Below, in pieces: positions 25,472 through 32,668 of a DNA stretch of 35,088 nucleotides. The stretch's first letter is position 1. The number at the start of each line of letters is the position of its first letter. The stretch comes from Gordonia alkanivorans NBRC 16433 (GTDB lineage Bacteria > Actinomycetota > Actinomycetes > Mycobacteriales > Mycobacteriaceae). The notes under the pieces are model-generated. The model worked only from the letters and a program-made list of their open reading frames with translations. It made no database searches and was not told where the DNA came from. The position numbers and the translations under genes were made by a program. The stretch spans positions 1 to 35,088 of the forward strand of contig NZ_BACI01000114.1 in NCBI RefSeq assembly GCF_000225505.1, in the 5' to 3' direction.

Positions 25472-25536
25472 CCCTCTTCGGAGGGTGGCAGGGACTACAT
25501 ACAGCGCATCACACTGTGACTCAGCTTACTCAGTCA
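25472..25536. promoter_or_regulatory. Intergenic elements between luxR-type gene and acyl-CoA synthetase gene
   Basis: A CCCTC-TTCG-GAGGG tetraloop hairpin (25472-25485) lies 15 bp upstream of the luxR-type start, in what would be its leader. An inverted repeat TGACT (25517-25521) / AGTCA (25532-25536) lies 15 bp before the synthetase start and might be an operator. No -35/-10 pair could be assigned with confidence. Confidence 0.3.
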
Positions 25537-25551
25537 AGAGCGAGGTTCACG

Positions 25552-27126
25552 ATGACACAGGCCACCATGACCCCCACCCACATGGTCGACCGCTGGTTGG
25601 CAATCTACGGGGCGCCCGATGCCAACGCGGCGGCACTCCTCGTCGACGACCACGATCCCGACGCGGTCGCGTTCACCGTGATCGAGGTCGAGGCCTCCGC
25701 GGACGCCGACTCGGCCCCCGCGCCGATCACCACCGACGTGACCTACGGCGACCTCGCCGAGCGGTCCAAGCGCTTCGCATCGGCGCTGGCCGATCTCGGC
25801 GTCGGCCGTGGCGACACCGTCGGCGTCCTCATGGGCAAGCGCGAAGAGCTGGTCGTGTCACTGCTGGCCATCGCCCGCCTCGGCGCCGTCTACATCCCGC
25901 TGTTCACCGCCTTCGCCACCCCGGCCATCGAGATGCGCCTGACGTCCGGCAAGGCGAAGGTCGTGATCACCGAACCGAGCCAGGCGTCGAAGCTCGAGGG
26001 CATCGACGGGATTCGAGCGATCGTCGCCGGCGAAGAATTCGAGCAGCTGGTTTCCTCGAACGAGCCGATCGCCGAGTCGGTGGCCGTCGGTGGCGACGGC
26101 GCGCTGATCCTGCTCTTCACCAGCGGTACCACCGGTGCGCCCAAGGGTGTGCCGGTGCCGGTCAAGGCACTCGCCTCGTTCGTCGCCTACATGCACTACG
26201 GCCTCGACGTCCGCGACGACGACGTCTTCTGGAACGCCGCCGACCCGGGTTGGGCCTACGGCCTCTACTACGGCGTCCTCGGCCCGCTGGCCACCGGACA
26301 CCGCAACCTGCTGCTCCACGCCGGCTTCAGCCCCGAGCTCACCGCGCAGATCCTCGGCGGTCTCGGCGTCACGAACTTCGCCGCGGCACCGACGGTCTAC
26401 CGCACCCTGAGCAAGGACCCGCGGATCACCGGCTTCGCGTTGCGACGCGCGTCGTCGGCCGGCGAGCCCCTGACCCCCGACGTCATCGGCTGGGCCCAGC
26501 AGGCACTCGGCACCGAAGTCCGCGATCACTACGGCCAGACCGAGCACGGCATGTTCATCAACAACCACTGGCACTCCGACGTCTACGAGACGCTCGTCCC
26601 CGGCTCGATGGGCAAGCCGATGCCCGGTTTCGCCGCCGGCATCGTCGACGGCCAGATCGCGATCGACGTCCCCGCCAGCCCGCTCATGTGGTTCAGCGGT
26701 TACCTCGACGCCCCGGACAAGACCGCCGCCCGGTTCACCGAGGACCGCCGCTGGTACCTCACCGGCGACACCGGCCGCGCCGACGAGGAAGGCCGCTACT
26801 TCTTCTCCGCGCGCGACGACGACGTGATCATCATGGCCGGCTACCGCATCGGCCCCTTCGATGTGGAGAGCGTACTGATCACGCACCCGTCGGTGATCGA
26901 CGTCGCGGTGGTCGGGCGACCCGACGAACTGCGCGGCGAGGTCATCGAGGCGTTCGTCGTCCTCGCTCCCGGCATCGAGGGCACCGAGGCCCTGGAGAAG
27001 GAGCTGCAGCAGCTGGTGAAGACCGAGTTCGCCGCGCACGCGTACCCGCGCACCGTGCACTTCGTCGACGCTCTCCCCAAGACCCCCAGCGGCAAGATCC
27101 AGCGGTTCCTGCTGCGCAAGGGATAG
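25552..27126 (+). CDS. AMP-forming acyl-CoA synthetase
   Basis: A 524-aa ANL-superfamily ligase. The ATG at 25552 has GAGG about 7 nt upstream; a GTG 12 codons earlier is a weaker choice. The P-loop LLFTSGTTGAPKG is at about residues 186-198, followed by ADPGWAYGLYYGVLGPLATG, DHYGQTEHGM (A5-type), WYLTGDTGRADEEG and the C-domain hinge RDDDVIIMAGYRIGPFDVES. The catalytic Lys is at about residue 515 in KTPSGKIQRFLLRK. It activates a carboxylic acid to its CoA ester via the acyl-AMP. The WAYGLYYGVLGPL motif is typical of acetyl/propionyl/medium-chain synthetases, but chain length cannot be fixed from sequence. It is probably controlled by the divergent GAF-LuxR protein. Confidence 0.93.
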   Translation: MTQATMTPTHMVDRWLAIYGAPDANAAALLVDDHDPDAVAFTVIEVEASADADSAPAPITTDVTYGDLAERSKRFASALADLGVGRGDTVGVLMGKREELVVSLLAIARLGAVYIPLFTAFATPAIEMRLTSGKAKVVITEPSQASKLEGIDGIRAIVAGEEFEQLVSSNEPIAESVAVGGDGALILLFTSGTTGAPKGVPVPVKALASFVAYMHYGLDVRDDDVFWNAADPGWAYGLYYGVLGPLATGHRNLLLHAGFSPELTAQILGGLGVTNFAAAPTVYRTLSKDPRITGFALRRASSAGEPLTPDVIGWAQQALGTEVRDHYGQTEHGMFINNHWHSDVYETLVPGSMGKPMPGFAAGIVDGQIAIDVPASPLMWFSGYLDAPDKTAARFTEDRRWYLTGDTGRADEEGRYFFSARDDDVIIMAGYRIGPFDVESVLITHPSVIDVAVVGRPDELRGEVIEAFVVLAPGIEGTEALEKELQQLVKTEFAAHAYPRTVHFVDALPKTPSGKIQRFLLRKG

Positions 27127-27130
27127 AGCC

Positions 27131-27161
27131 GACCGCGTCCCGGCGATCCCGGGACGCGGTC
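27131..27161 (+). terminator. Terminator after the acyl-CoA synthetase gene
   Basis: Thirteen-base perfectly complementary arms (27131-27143, GACCGCGTCCCGG; 27149-27161) with a 5-base loop CGATC begin 5 nt after the stop codon, followed by TTCC. The remaining 193 bp to the convergent PPOX gene hold nothing recognisable. Confidence 0.85.
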
Positions 27162-27354
27162 TTCCACGCGCGCGACCCAGCGGGTGCCCCCCTTCCGCTG
27201 GGCCGCGTCACCATCGAGCATCGCGGCCGGCTACCGCAATCCGGTCGGCCCGGTGACCTCGATCTCGGTTCGCAATATCGCGAACCTTCGGCCGGCGGGT
27301 CATTCGCCCCCGGATGACCCGTCGGCCGGCTCCCACGACGTGCGACGGTCGACG

Positions 27355-27972
27355 CTACCCGGCCGGAGGTTCTGCCAACGCCAGAACCGAATCCGGGGGA
27401 GTCGCACCGGAATACGTGATCGGCGCGTCGTAGACCGTTCTCATCGGTACGACGCCGGTCCAGTCCGCGGACTCGACACCAGGTGCGCCCGTCCGCGCCT
27501 TCGCGATCCACTGGCCGTCGACGATCGGCAGCCGCAGTGCGACCGTGGCAGCGAGTTCTTTGCGCGTCGTCTTCCGGACTTCGGCGACACGGCCCGGAAT
27601 GAGCTTGTCCGACAACACCTCCAGCACCGACTTCGCGTCGTCGACCGGCTCGAGAACACCCCGCACGACTGCCGACCGGTAGTTGGCGGAGTGGTCGAAG
27701 AGGGTGTCGGCGATGACGAGCCCGTCCATCACGAACACCGTGAACGCAACGGGCGCACCGGTCGCGACGTGCCGCAGCGCGCCGGCCCCGGTCGATCCGT
27801 GCAGCAGGATGTCGTCCCCGTCGCGGGCGAACAGCATCGGCACCGACCACGGCAGCCCGTCGACGACCGTGCTGAGGGTTCCGACCTTCGCCTGGTCGAG
27901 GAGTTCGTCGAGTGCGGCGCGGTCGGTGGCACGGGCGGGCTTCCGGGTGAGCGCGTCGAGCGGAGATGTCAT
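27355..27972 (-). CDS. Pyridoxamine 5'-phosphate oxidase-like FMN/F420-binding protein
   Basis: A 205-aa split-barrel protein, MTSPLDALTRKPARATDRAA. The sequence shows the barrel core VGTLSTVVDGLPWSVPMLFA and DDILLHGSTGAGALRHVATG, then VAFTVFVMDGLVIADTLFDHSANYRSAVVRG, typical of the PPOX-type class that resembles heme/flavin-binding Nim-like proteins. The family binds FMN, F420 or heme; the cofactor cannot be settled. An ATG three codons earlier is an alternative start. It is divergent from the DinB gene (146-bp spacer) and convergent with the acyl-CoA synthetase. Confidence 0.87.
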   Translation of the reverse strand: MTSPLDALTRKPARATDRAALDELLDQAKVGTLSTVVDGLPWSVPMLFARDGDDILLHGSTGAGALRHVATGAPVAFTVFVMDGLVIADTLFDHSANYRSAVVRGVLEPVDDAKSVLEVLSDKLIPGRVAEVRKTTRKELAATVALRLPIVDGQWIAKARTGAPGVESADWTGVVPMRTVYDAPITYSGATPPDSVLALAEPPAG

Positions 27973-28118
27973 GGCGCCCATCGTCGGGCACGGTCGCCGC
28001 CGGCTCAACCGATATAGCCGCCATATCCCTCTGTAACGAGGACCGAAGCTGTCCGCAATGGGTCGTAACGTGGTTCTCACCAGCACGAATGATCATCAAC
28101 GACGAACCGGAGAACACC

Positions 28119-28688
28119 ATGGGCACCTACACCACCGCAGAACTCAGCGTCGACGTCACCGGCGAGAAGCTCGAACTCCTCACGCTACTGCAGGACCAGC
28201 GCAACCTGCTCAAGATCTCCGCCCGCAATCTCTCCGACGAGCAGGCTCGCAAGCAGTCCACGGTCAGCACACCGACCATCGGCGCTCTGATCAAGCACCT
28301 CGCCAACGGGGAGGAGAACGCCGCCACGATCATCACCGAACGCGACGAGAACGCCGAATTCGACATGAGCCGCGCGGCAACCGAGTACGAGTTGGTCGAG
28401 GGGGAGACCCTCGCCGGCTGGCTCGAGGCCTACGACCGCAACGCCGCTCGATTCGACCGCGTGATCGCCGACGCCGAGAGCCTCGACGAGGTCATCCCCC
28501 AGCCCACCGCGCCCTGGGCGCCCGAGCGCGAGTGGTCCACGATCCGCACCATGATCCTGCACCTGCTCCGCGAGACCTCTCACCACTGCGGACACGCCGA
28601 CATCATCCGCGAAGCCCTCGACGGGCAGACCACCATGGGCGCCATCTCCGAGGGTCAGGACTGGGCCGACGCCGAGTGGATGCAGTAG
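28119..28688 (+). CDS. DinB-family (DUF664-type) protein
   Basis: A 189-aa protein, MGTYTTAELSVDVTGEKLEL, with GGAG about 7 nt before the ATG. The four-helix DinB pattern is visible: LLTLLQDQRNLLKISARNLS, PTIGALIKHLANGEENAATI (first His) and TIRTMILHLLRETSHHCGHA (metal-binding His cluster near residue 150), ending IIREALDGQTTMG. DinB/DUF664 proteins bind a divalent metal and may act as thiol-S-transferases, in actinobacteria with mycothiol; the substrate is unknown. It is tail-to-tail with the molybdo-oxidoreductase gene with one base between the stop codons. Confidence 0.9.
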   Translation: MGTYTTAELSVDVTGEKLELLTLLQDQRNLLKISARNLSDEQARKQSTVSTPTIGALIKHLANGEENAATIITERDENAEFDMSRAATEYELVEGETLAGWLEAYDRNAARFDRVIADAESLDEVIPQPTAPWAPEREWSTIRTMILHLLRETSHHCGHADIIREALDGQTTMGAISEGQDWADAEWMQ

Positions 28689-28689
28689 C

Positions 28690-30234
28690 TCACTCGATGG
28701 TCACCGCCCGACTGTGCCAACCGGTGGCGCCCTCCGGGATGGGCGGCACCCGCTCCTCCGGCTGCGTCGCGCCGGTGGCGTCGGTCGCGCGGCAGTACAA
28801 CGTGTGCCGCCCGGGCGTGGCGTCCCAGGTCCATGTCCACTGCCGCCAGGTGTCGGTCGAGTACTCGGTGGCGAGCTCGGCCGGGTTCCACGGTCCGTCG
28901 TCGACGCGGACTTCCACCGAACGGATTCCCCGATGCTGCGCCCACGCGGTGCCCGCGACGACCACCGGCCCCGCGGGCGTCGTCGACAGCGGCGCGGGCC
29001 GATCGATCCGCGACGCCGTCTTGATCGGTCCGCGCACGCCCCAGCCCCGCTGGGTCCAATAGGCCTCGGCACGATCGAAGCGGGTGATCTCCCAGTCGAC
29101 GACCCACTTGCACGCCGACACATAACCGTAGAGACCGGGGATCAACTGCCGCACGGGGTATCCGTGCTCGATGGGTAGCGGTTCTCCGTTCATCCCGACG
29201 GCGAGCAGCGCATCGCGGCCGTCCCGGATCGCCTCGAGCGGGCTTCCCGACGTCCATCCGTCGACGCTGGTGGCCAGCAGCATGTCGGCTTCGGCGTGTA
29301 CCCCGACCTCGGCGAGGATGTCGCGCATCGAGTATCCCAGCCAGCGAGCGTTCCCGGCGAGGTCGCCGCCCACCTCGTTGGACACGCATGTGAGCGTGAT
29401 GATCCGCTCGATAGCGGGCATCGACTGCAGATCGTCCCACCTCAGCGTCATCTCGCGGTCCACCATCCCGTGAATCCGCAACCGCCAATCCGCGGTGGTC
29501 AGCTGCGGGACCTGGAGCGCGGTGTCGATCCGGTAGAACTCGCGGTTGCCGGTCACGAACGGTGTCACCCCATCGATCCGCAACTCGGTACCCGGCGGAA
29601 CCGGTCTGCTCGCCGAAATCGCGCGCGGCAGCCGAAGCCGCACGCGTTCGGCGAGAGCGCCACCGGTGTCCGCGGCACGCCGGGCCAGGCCGGCGCACAC
29701 CGCGCCCGTCACGACAACGATCCCGACCGCACCGACGAACTGGCGGCGAGACCACCCCTCTGAACGGGACGCGTCCTCTTCGGACTCGTCTCCGACGGCA
29801 CTCCCGCGCCCCAGCACCACCAGCACACCCACGGCCACCAGGCCGGCGGCGACCGGCGGCGCGGCGTAGGACACCTCCACCGTGGGTCGGGTCAACGCGG
29901 CAACCACGCCGACGGCCGCGAAGGCCAGGACGATCAGTACCCCGACGGGCGGGCGCTTGACTTGCAACACCCCGGCAGCCACGGCGATCAGCAGGATCGC
30001 CAACGCCATGCCTGCCAGCAACGCTGGCTTGTCGGCGGTTCCGAACCGGTCTATCGCGAACTCGCGGGCAAATGCAGGCGCATGGTCGACGAGGAACGCC
30101 GCGACCGCGCGATACGGTGACGCGAATTGCGAGATACCGATCGCGACGAGTTCGCCGACGGCCAGGCCTCCTGCCACGGCGACAACCCCGGACACCGCTG
30201 CCCGCACCGTCGACTCTCGAAACACTTGCACCAT
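28690..30234 (-). CDS. Membrane molybdopterin-dependent oxidoreductase, sulfite-oxidase fold, internal Tat motif
   Basis: A 514-aa protein; GGAG lies 6 nt before the ATG. Four hydrophobic helices occupy about residues 11-36, 71-92, 97-115 and 125-142. A twin-arginine-like SRRQF (162-166) precedes a fifth helix. The periplasmic part is a sulfite-oxidase-type molybdopterin domain with the Mo-ligating Cys283 in ITLTCVSNEVGGDLAGNARW, the pterin-pocket stretch YPVRQLIPGLYGYVSACKWV and a C-terminal dimerisation domain (about 400-514). This matches actinobacterial five-helix molybdoproteins such as S. coelicolor Sco3746, in which Sec inserts the first helices and Tat the last. The substrate is unknown. 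It is divergent from two MPT83-like genes and has its own SigK-like promoter. Confidence 0.92.
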   Translation of the reverse strand: MVQVFRESTVRAAVSGVVAVAGGLAVGELVAIGISQFASPYRAVAAFLVDHAPAFAREFAIDRFGTADKPALLAGMALAILLIAVAAGVLQVKRPPVGVLIVLAFAAVGVVAALTRPTVEVSYAAPPVAAGLVAVGVLVVLGRGSAVGDESEEDASRSEGWSRRQFVGAVGIVVVTGAVCAGLARRAADTGGALAERVRLRLPRAISASRPVPPGTELRIDGVTPFVTGNREFYRIDTALQVPQLTTADWRLRIHGMVDREMTLRWDDLQSMPAIERIITLTCVSNEVGGDLAGNARWLGYSMRDILAEVGVHAEADMLLATSVDGWTSGSPLEAIRDGRDALLAVGMNGEPLPIEHGYPVRQLIPGLYGYVSACKWVVDWEITRFDRAEAYWTQRGWGVRGPIKTASRIDRPAPLSTTPAGPVVVAGTAWAQHRGIRSVEVRVDDGPWNPAELATEYSTDTWRQWTWTWDATPGRHTLYCRATDATGATQPEERVPPIPEGATGWHSRAVTIE

Positions 30235-30260
30235 TGTCAGCTCCGTTTCCTCCGAGGGGA

Positions 30261-30287
30261 GTTCGCGCGGCGACAGCGGTCGGATTG
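30261..30287 (-). promoter_or_regulatory. SigK-like promoter for the molybdo-oxidoreductase
   Basis: Read on the minus strand, CAATCC (30287-30282) and GCGAAC (30266-30261) are separated by 15 bp. The element ends 27 bp before the ATG at 30234. It closely resembles the plus-strand element at 30307-30333 (CAATCC-N15-GCGAAT), so the divergent genes carry back-to-back copies of one promoter type. Confidence 0.5.
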
Positions 30288-30306
30288 GATCAATCCGGCA
30301 CCGGAC

Positions 30307-30333
30307 CAATCCGCGACGACTCGAGCCGCGAAT
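30307..30333 (+). promoter_or_regulatory. SigK-like promoter for the first MPT83-like gene
   Basis: CAATCC (30307-30312; CCAATCC if extended by one) and GCGAAT (30328-30333) are separated by 15 bp. The -10-like hexamer is 54 bp before the ATG at 30388. It is close to the SigK consensus CCATCC/CCGAAT that drives mpt83 and mpt70 in M. tuberculosis complex. Confidence 0.55.
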
Positions 30334-30387
30334 GACACCTGAGTTCGGCCGGACGGTCGGACAACGACCTACTAGATTGGATGGACC

Positions 30388-31047
30388 ATGGCCATCAAAC
30401 AAATTCAGCGCCTCGTGGTCGCGGCGTCCGGGCTGGTGCTGGCCGTCGGCGTCATCGCCGGGTGTTCCAGCGACGACACCGACTCGGCCAGCAGCGCTTC
30501 CACCACCACTGCCATGTCGGAGATGACCAGCCAGTCCGCCGACACCGCGAGCGGACCGGTCGGCCCCGGCTGCGCGGACTACGCTTCGGCCAATCCGTCT
30601 GGCGCGGGCTCGGTTTCCGGGATGGCAATGGACCCGGTCGCCACTGCGGCATCGAACAACCCCGAACTTAAGACACTGACGCAGGCGTTGTCCGGGCAGC
30701 TGAATCCGGATGTGAACCTGGTCGACACACTCAACAACGGTGAGTACACGGTCTTCGCACCCACCGACGCGGCTTTCGCCAAGCTGCCGGCCGAAACCGT
30801 CGAACAGCTCAAGACCGACTCGGATCTGTTGACCAAGATCCTTACCTACCACGTGGTTTCGGGCCAGGCCACGCCGGACAAGATCGTCGGTGAGCACAAG
30901 ACCCTCGAGGGTCAGACCGTGACCGTGACCGGATCGCCGGACATGCTCAAGGTCAACGACTCGAGCGTGGTCTGTGGTGGAGTCGCCACCGCCAACGCGC
31001 AGGTCTACATGATCGACACGGTCCTTACGCCGCCTGCTGCAGAGTAG
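30388..31047 (+). CDS. mpt83: MPT83/MPT70-like fasciclin-domain lipoprotein (copy 1)
   Basis: A 219-aa secreted lipoprotein. The signal peptide ends at lipobox VIAGC (Cys about residue 26), followed by a Ser/Thr-rich linker. A FAS1 domain (about 80-215) carries SNNPELKTLTQALSGQLNPD and NNGEYTVFAPTDAAFAKLPA, then ILTYHVVSGQATPDKIVG and VVCGGVATANAQVYMIDTVL. The Cys pair GPGC...VVCGG, disulfide-linked in MPT70, is conserved. The protein is very similar to M. tuberculosis MPT83 and MPT70, which are surface antigens of uncertain function, perhaps in adhesion. The lipobox makes it MPT83-like rather than secreted MPT70-like. It is one of two tandem copies. Confidence 0.93.
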   Translation: MAIKQIQRLVVAASGLVLAVGVIAGCSSDDTDSASSASTTTAMSEMTSQSADTASGPVGPGCADYASANPSGAGSVSGMAMDPVATAASNNPELKTLTQALSGQLNPDVNLVDTLNNGEYTVFAPTDAAFAKLPAETVEQLKTDSDLLTKILTYHVVSGQATPDKIVGEHKTLEGQTVTVTGSPDMLKVNDSSVVCGGVATANAQVYMIDTVLTPPAAE

Positions 31048-31122
31048 TTTTCGGAGTACATCGGCTCGCGGGCAACGGGTTACGCACCCCGAACCTCGTA
31101 CCGCTGCCAAGATAGAATCTGC

Positions 31123-31161
31123 CGGTTCCCTGGATGAGGACGCCCCTCCTCCAGGGAACCG
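31123..31161 (+). terminator. Hairpin after the first MPT83-like gene
   Basis: Arms CGGTTCCCTGGA (31123-31134) and its 12-base complement (31150-31161) enclose a loop containing a smaller GAGGA/TCCTC stem. It lies 75 nt after the stop codon. Its core TTCCCTG...CAGGGAA recurs after copy 2. The 315-bp gap 31048-31362 otherwise holds only the SigK-like promoter of copy 2. Confidence 0.7.
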
Positions 31162-31276
31162 TCATGTGTGCGTTCAGCACTCGACCATCCGGCTACGGCC
31201 AGACCTCCATGGCACCAAGCCCCGAGTCCCAGGGCCGGCCTGCGGCGTGGACGCCAGAAATGACGGGCAATCTGAC

Positions 31277-31303
31277 CCATCCAGTTCTCACACGGTGCCG
31301 AAT
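31277..31303 (+). promoter_or_regulatory. SigK-like promoter for the second MPT83-like gene
   Basis: CCATCC (31277-31282) and CCGAAT (31298-31303) are exact matches to both halves of the SigK consensus as I recall it, with a 15-bp spacer. The -10-like hexamer is 59 bp before the ATG at 31363, nearly the same offset as in copy 1. It is the best of the four such elements in the window. Confidence 0.65.
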
Positions 31304-31362
31304 GCACCTGTGAGGCTGCCATTCAATGCAGCCGAAACCTTCTCGAAGAGATTGGATCAACG

Positions 31363-32025
31363 ATGATCAAGCGTGTTCCCCGTATCGCAGGAGCGGTGAC
31401 CGGACTGGTCCTCGCCGTCGGCGTGATCGCCGGCTGTTCGAGTGACGATTCCGACTCGTCGAGCGAAACCACCAGCGCAACAACCGGTATGAGCTCGATG
31501 ACCACGAGCGCAGCCGCCGCCGACCCGGCTGCGAACCTCGTCGGCCCGGGTTGCGCGGCCTACGCCGAAGCCAATCCGTCCGGCCCGGCGTCGATCGCCG
31601 GAATGGCCACCGTCCCGGTTGCCACCGCCGCATCGAACAACCCCGAGCTCACCACGCTGACCGCCGCTCTGTCCGGCCAGCTGAACCCCGACGTCAACCT
31701 CGTCGAGACGCTGAACAACGGTGAGTACACCGTCTTCGCCCCGACCGACGATGCGTTCGCCAAGCTGCCGCCGGAGACCGTCGAGCAGCTCAAGACCGAC
31801 AAGGATCTGCTGACCAGCATCCTGACCTACCACGTCGTCGAGGGCCAGGCGACCCCCGACAAGGCTCTCGGCGAGCACACCACCCTCGAGGGCAAGAAGC
31901 TCACTGTGAGCGGCGAGGGCGACAACCTCAAGGTCAACGACGCGGGCATCGTGTGCGGTGGCGTCACCACCTCGAACGCCCAGGTCTACCTGATCGACGC
32001 CGTGCTGACCCCGCCGGCCTCGTAA
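31363..32025 (+). CDS. mpt83: MPT83/MPT70-like fasciclin-domain lipoprotein (copy 2)
   Basis: A 220-aa lipoprotein, paralogous to the preceding gene along its whole length and nearly identical in long blocks of the FAS1 domain (SNNPEL, LSGQLNPDVNLV, LNNGEYTVFAPTD). The lipobox VIAGC is conserved, followed by a Ser/Thr linker that diverges from copy 1. The conserved pair GPGC and IVCGG is present. Divergence is concentrated in the linker and in the last third (ALGEHTTLEGKKLTVSGEGD versus IVGEHKTLEGQTVTVTGSPD). Both copies keep a SigK-like promoter and a following hairpin, so each is probably its own transcription unit. Confidence 0.93.
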   Translation: MIKRVPRIAGAVTGLVLAVGVIAGCSSDDSDSSSETTSATTGMSSMTTSAAAADPAANLVGPGCAAYAEANPSGPASIAGMATVPVATAASNNPELTTLTAALSGQLNPDVNLVETLNNGEYTVFAPTDDAFAKLPPETVEQLKTDKDLLTSILTYHVVEGQATPDKALGEHTTLEGKKLTVSGEGDNLKVNDAGIVCGGVTTSNAQVYLIDAVLTPPAS

Positions 32026-32150
32026 GACCCACGACAGCAACGACATCGGTGGGCTGACACGCCCCGGACGCGGATGAGTCGGGACTCCGCGGACACCGAT
32101 GACCAGCCGATACACCGGCCGGCCGGGCAACCCGGCAATGTGAGACCACG

Positions 32151-32192
32151 CGCCGATTCCCTGAACGACGACGCTCGTTCAGGGAATCGGCG
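32151..32192 (+). terminator. Long hairpin after the second MPT83-like gene
   Basis: Eighteen-base perfectly complementary arms (32151-32168 and 32175-32192) flank a 6-base loop CGACGC. It lies 125 nt after the stop codon. The stem shares the TTCCCTG/CAGGGAA core with the hairpin after copy 1, consistent with duplication of gene plus terminator. The flanking sequence 32026-32150 holds no gene. Confidence 0.75.
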
Positions 32193-32247
32193 TGCGTGCG
32201 TCAGAAGCTGCGACCCGGATCAGCACTCCGATCGTTCTGGGCATGCG

Positions 32248-32268
32248 CGCCCGCCTCGGTAGCGGGCG
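32248..32268 (+). terminator. Short hairpin just upstream of the ars promoter
   Basis: CGCCCGC (32248-32254) and GCGGGCG (32262-32268) form a 7-bp stem with a 7-base loop, followed by TCTTGTCG. It insulates the ars operon from upstream transcription or marks the end of an upstream transcript. Confidence 0.45.
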
Positions 32269-32270
32269 TC

Positions 32271-32308
32271 TTGTCGCCTGAATCGACGTATGTCAATATT
32301 GACGCGTG
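32271..32308 (+). promoter_or_regulatory. ArsR operator-promoter with probable leaderless start
   Basis: A perfect 12-bp palindrome GTCAATATTGAC (32292-32303) ends 2 bp before the arsR GTG. A promoter TTGTCG (32271-32276), 17-bp spacer, CAATAT (32294-32299) would place the transcription start at or within a base of the GTG at 32306. No ribosome site is present. The palindrome covers the -10, so bound ArsR would block RNA polymerase; arsenite release would relieve it. Confidence 0.6.
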
Positions 32309-32668
32309 TCGAATAAGAATCTCCTGCTGTCACCGGGCCGCGGCCTGAGTGGTGACGAGACCGGGGCTGTCACCCCATTGTTGAAGGCGCTTGCGGATCC
32401 GGTTCGGCTGCGGTTGCTGTCCGAGGTCGCCGCACATCCGGGCGGCGAGGCGTGCGTCTGCGACATCTCCGGACCGTTCGAACTGTCACAGCCGACGATC
32501 TCGCATCACCTGAAGGTGCTGCGCCAGGCAGGTCTGGTGACCAGCGAGCGCCGCGCGACCTGGGTGTACTACCGGGTGAACACCGAAGCGCTGCAACAAC
32601 TGTCGGACCTGCTGCGGGATCTCGCCGCGGTCGTGGGGGAAACGCGCTCGTGTGAGGCGGACCAGTGA
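32306..32668 (+). CDS. arsR: ArsR-family arsenic-responsive repressor
   Basis: A 120-aa winged-helix repressor starting at GTG (SNKNLLLSPGRGLS...). Residues 23-70 hold LLKALADPVRLRLLSEVAAH and the recognition helix QPTISHHLKVLRQAGLV, followed by the wing RRATWVYYRVN. The arsenite-binding cysteines are probably Cys50 and Cys52 (EACVCDIS), with a further Cys near the C-terminus (RSCEAD). It is the first gene of the ars operon and its stop overlaps the acr3 start (GTGA). It should repress its own operon in the absence of As(III). Confidence 0.93.
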   Translation: MSNKNLLLSPGRGLSGDETGAVTPLLKALADPVRLRLLSEVAAHPGGEACVCDISGPFELSQPTISHHLKVLRQAGLVTSERRATWVYYRVNTEALQQLSDLLRDLAAVVGETRSCEADQ

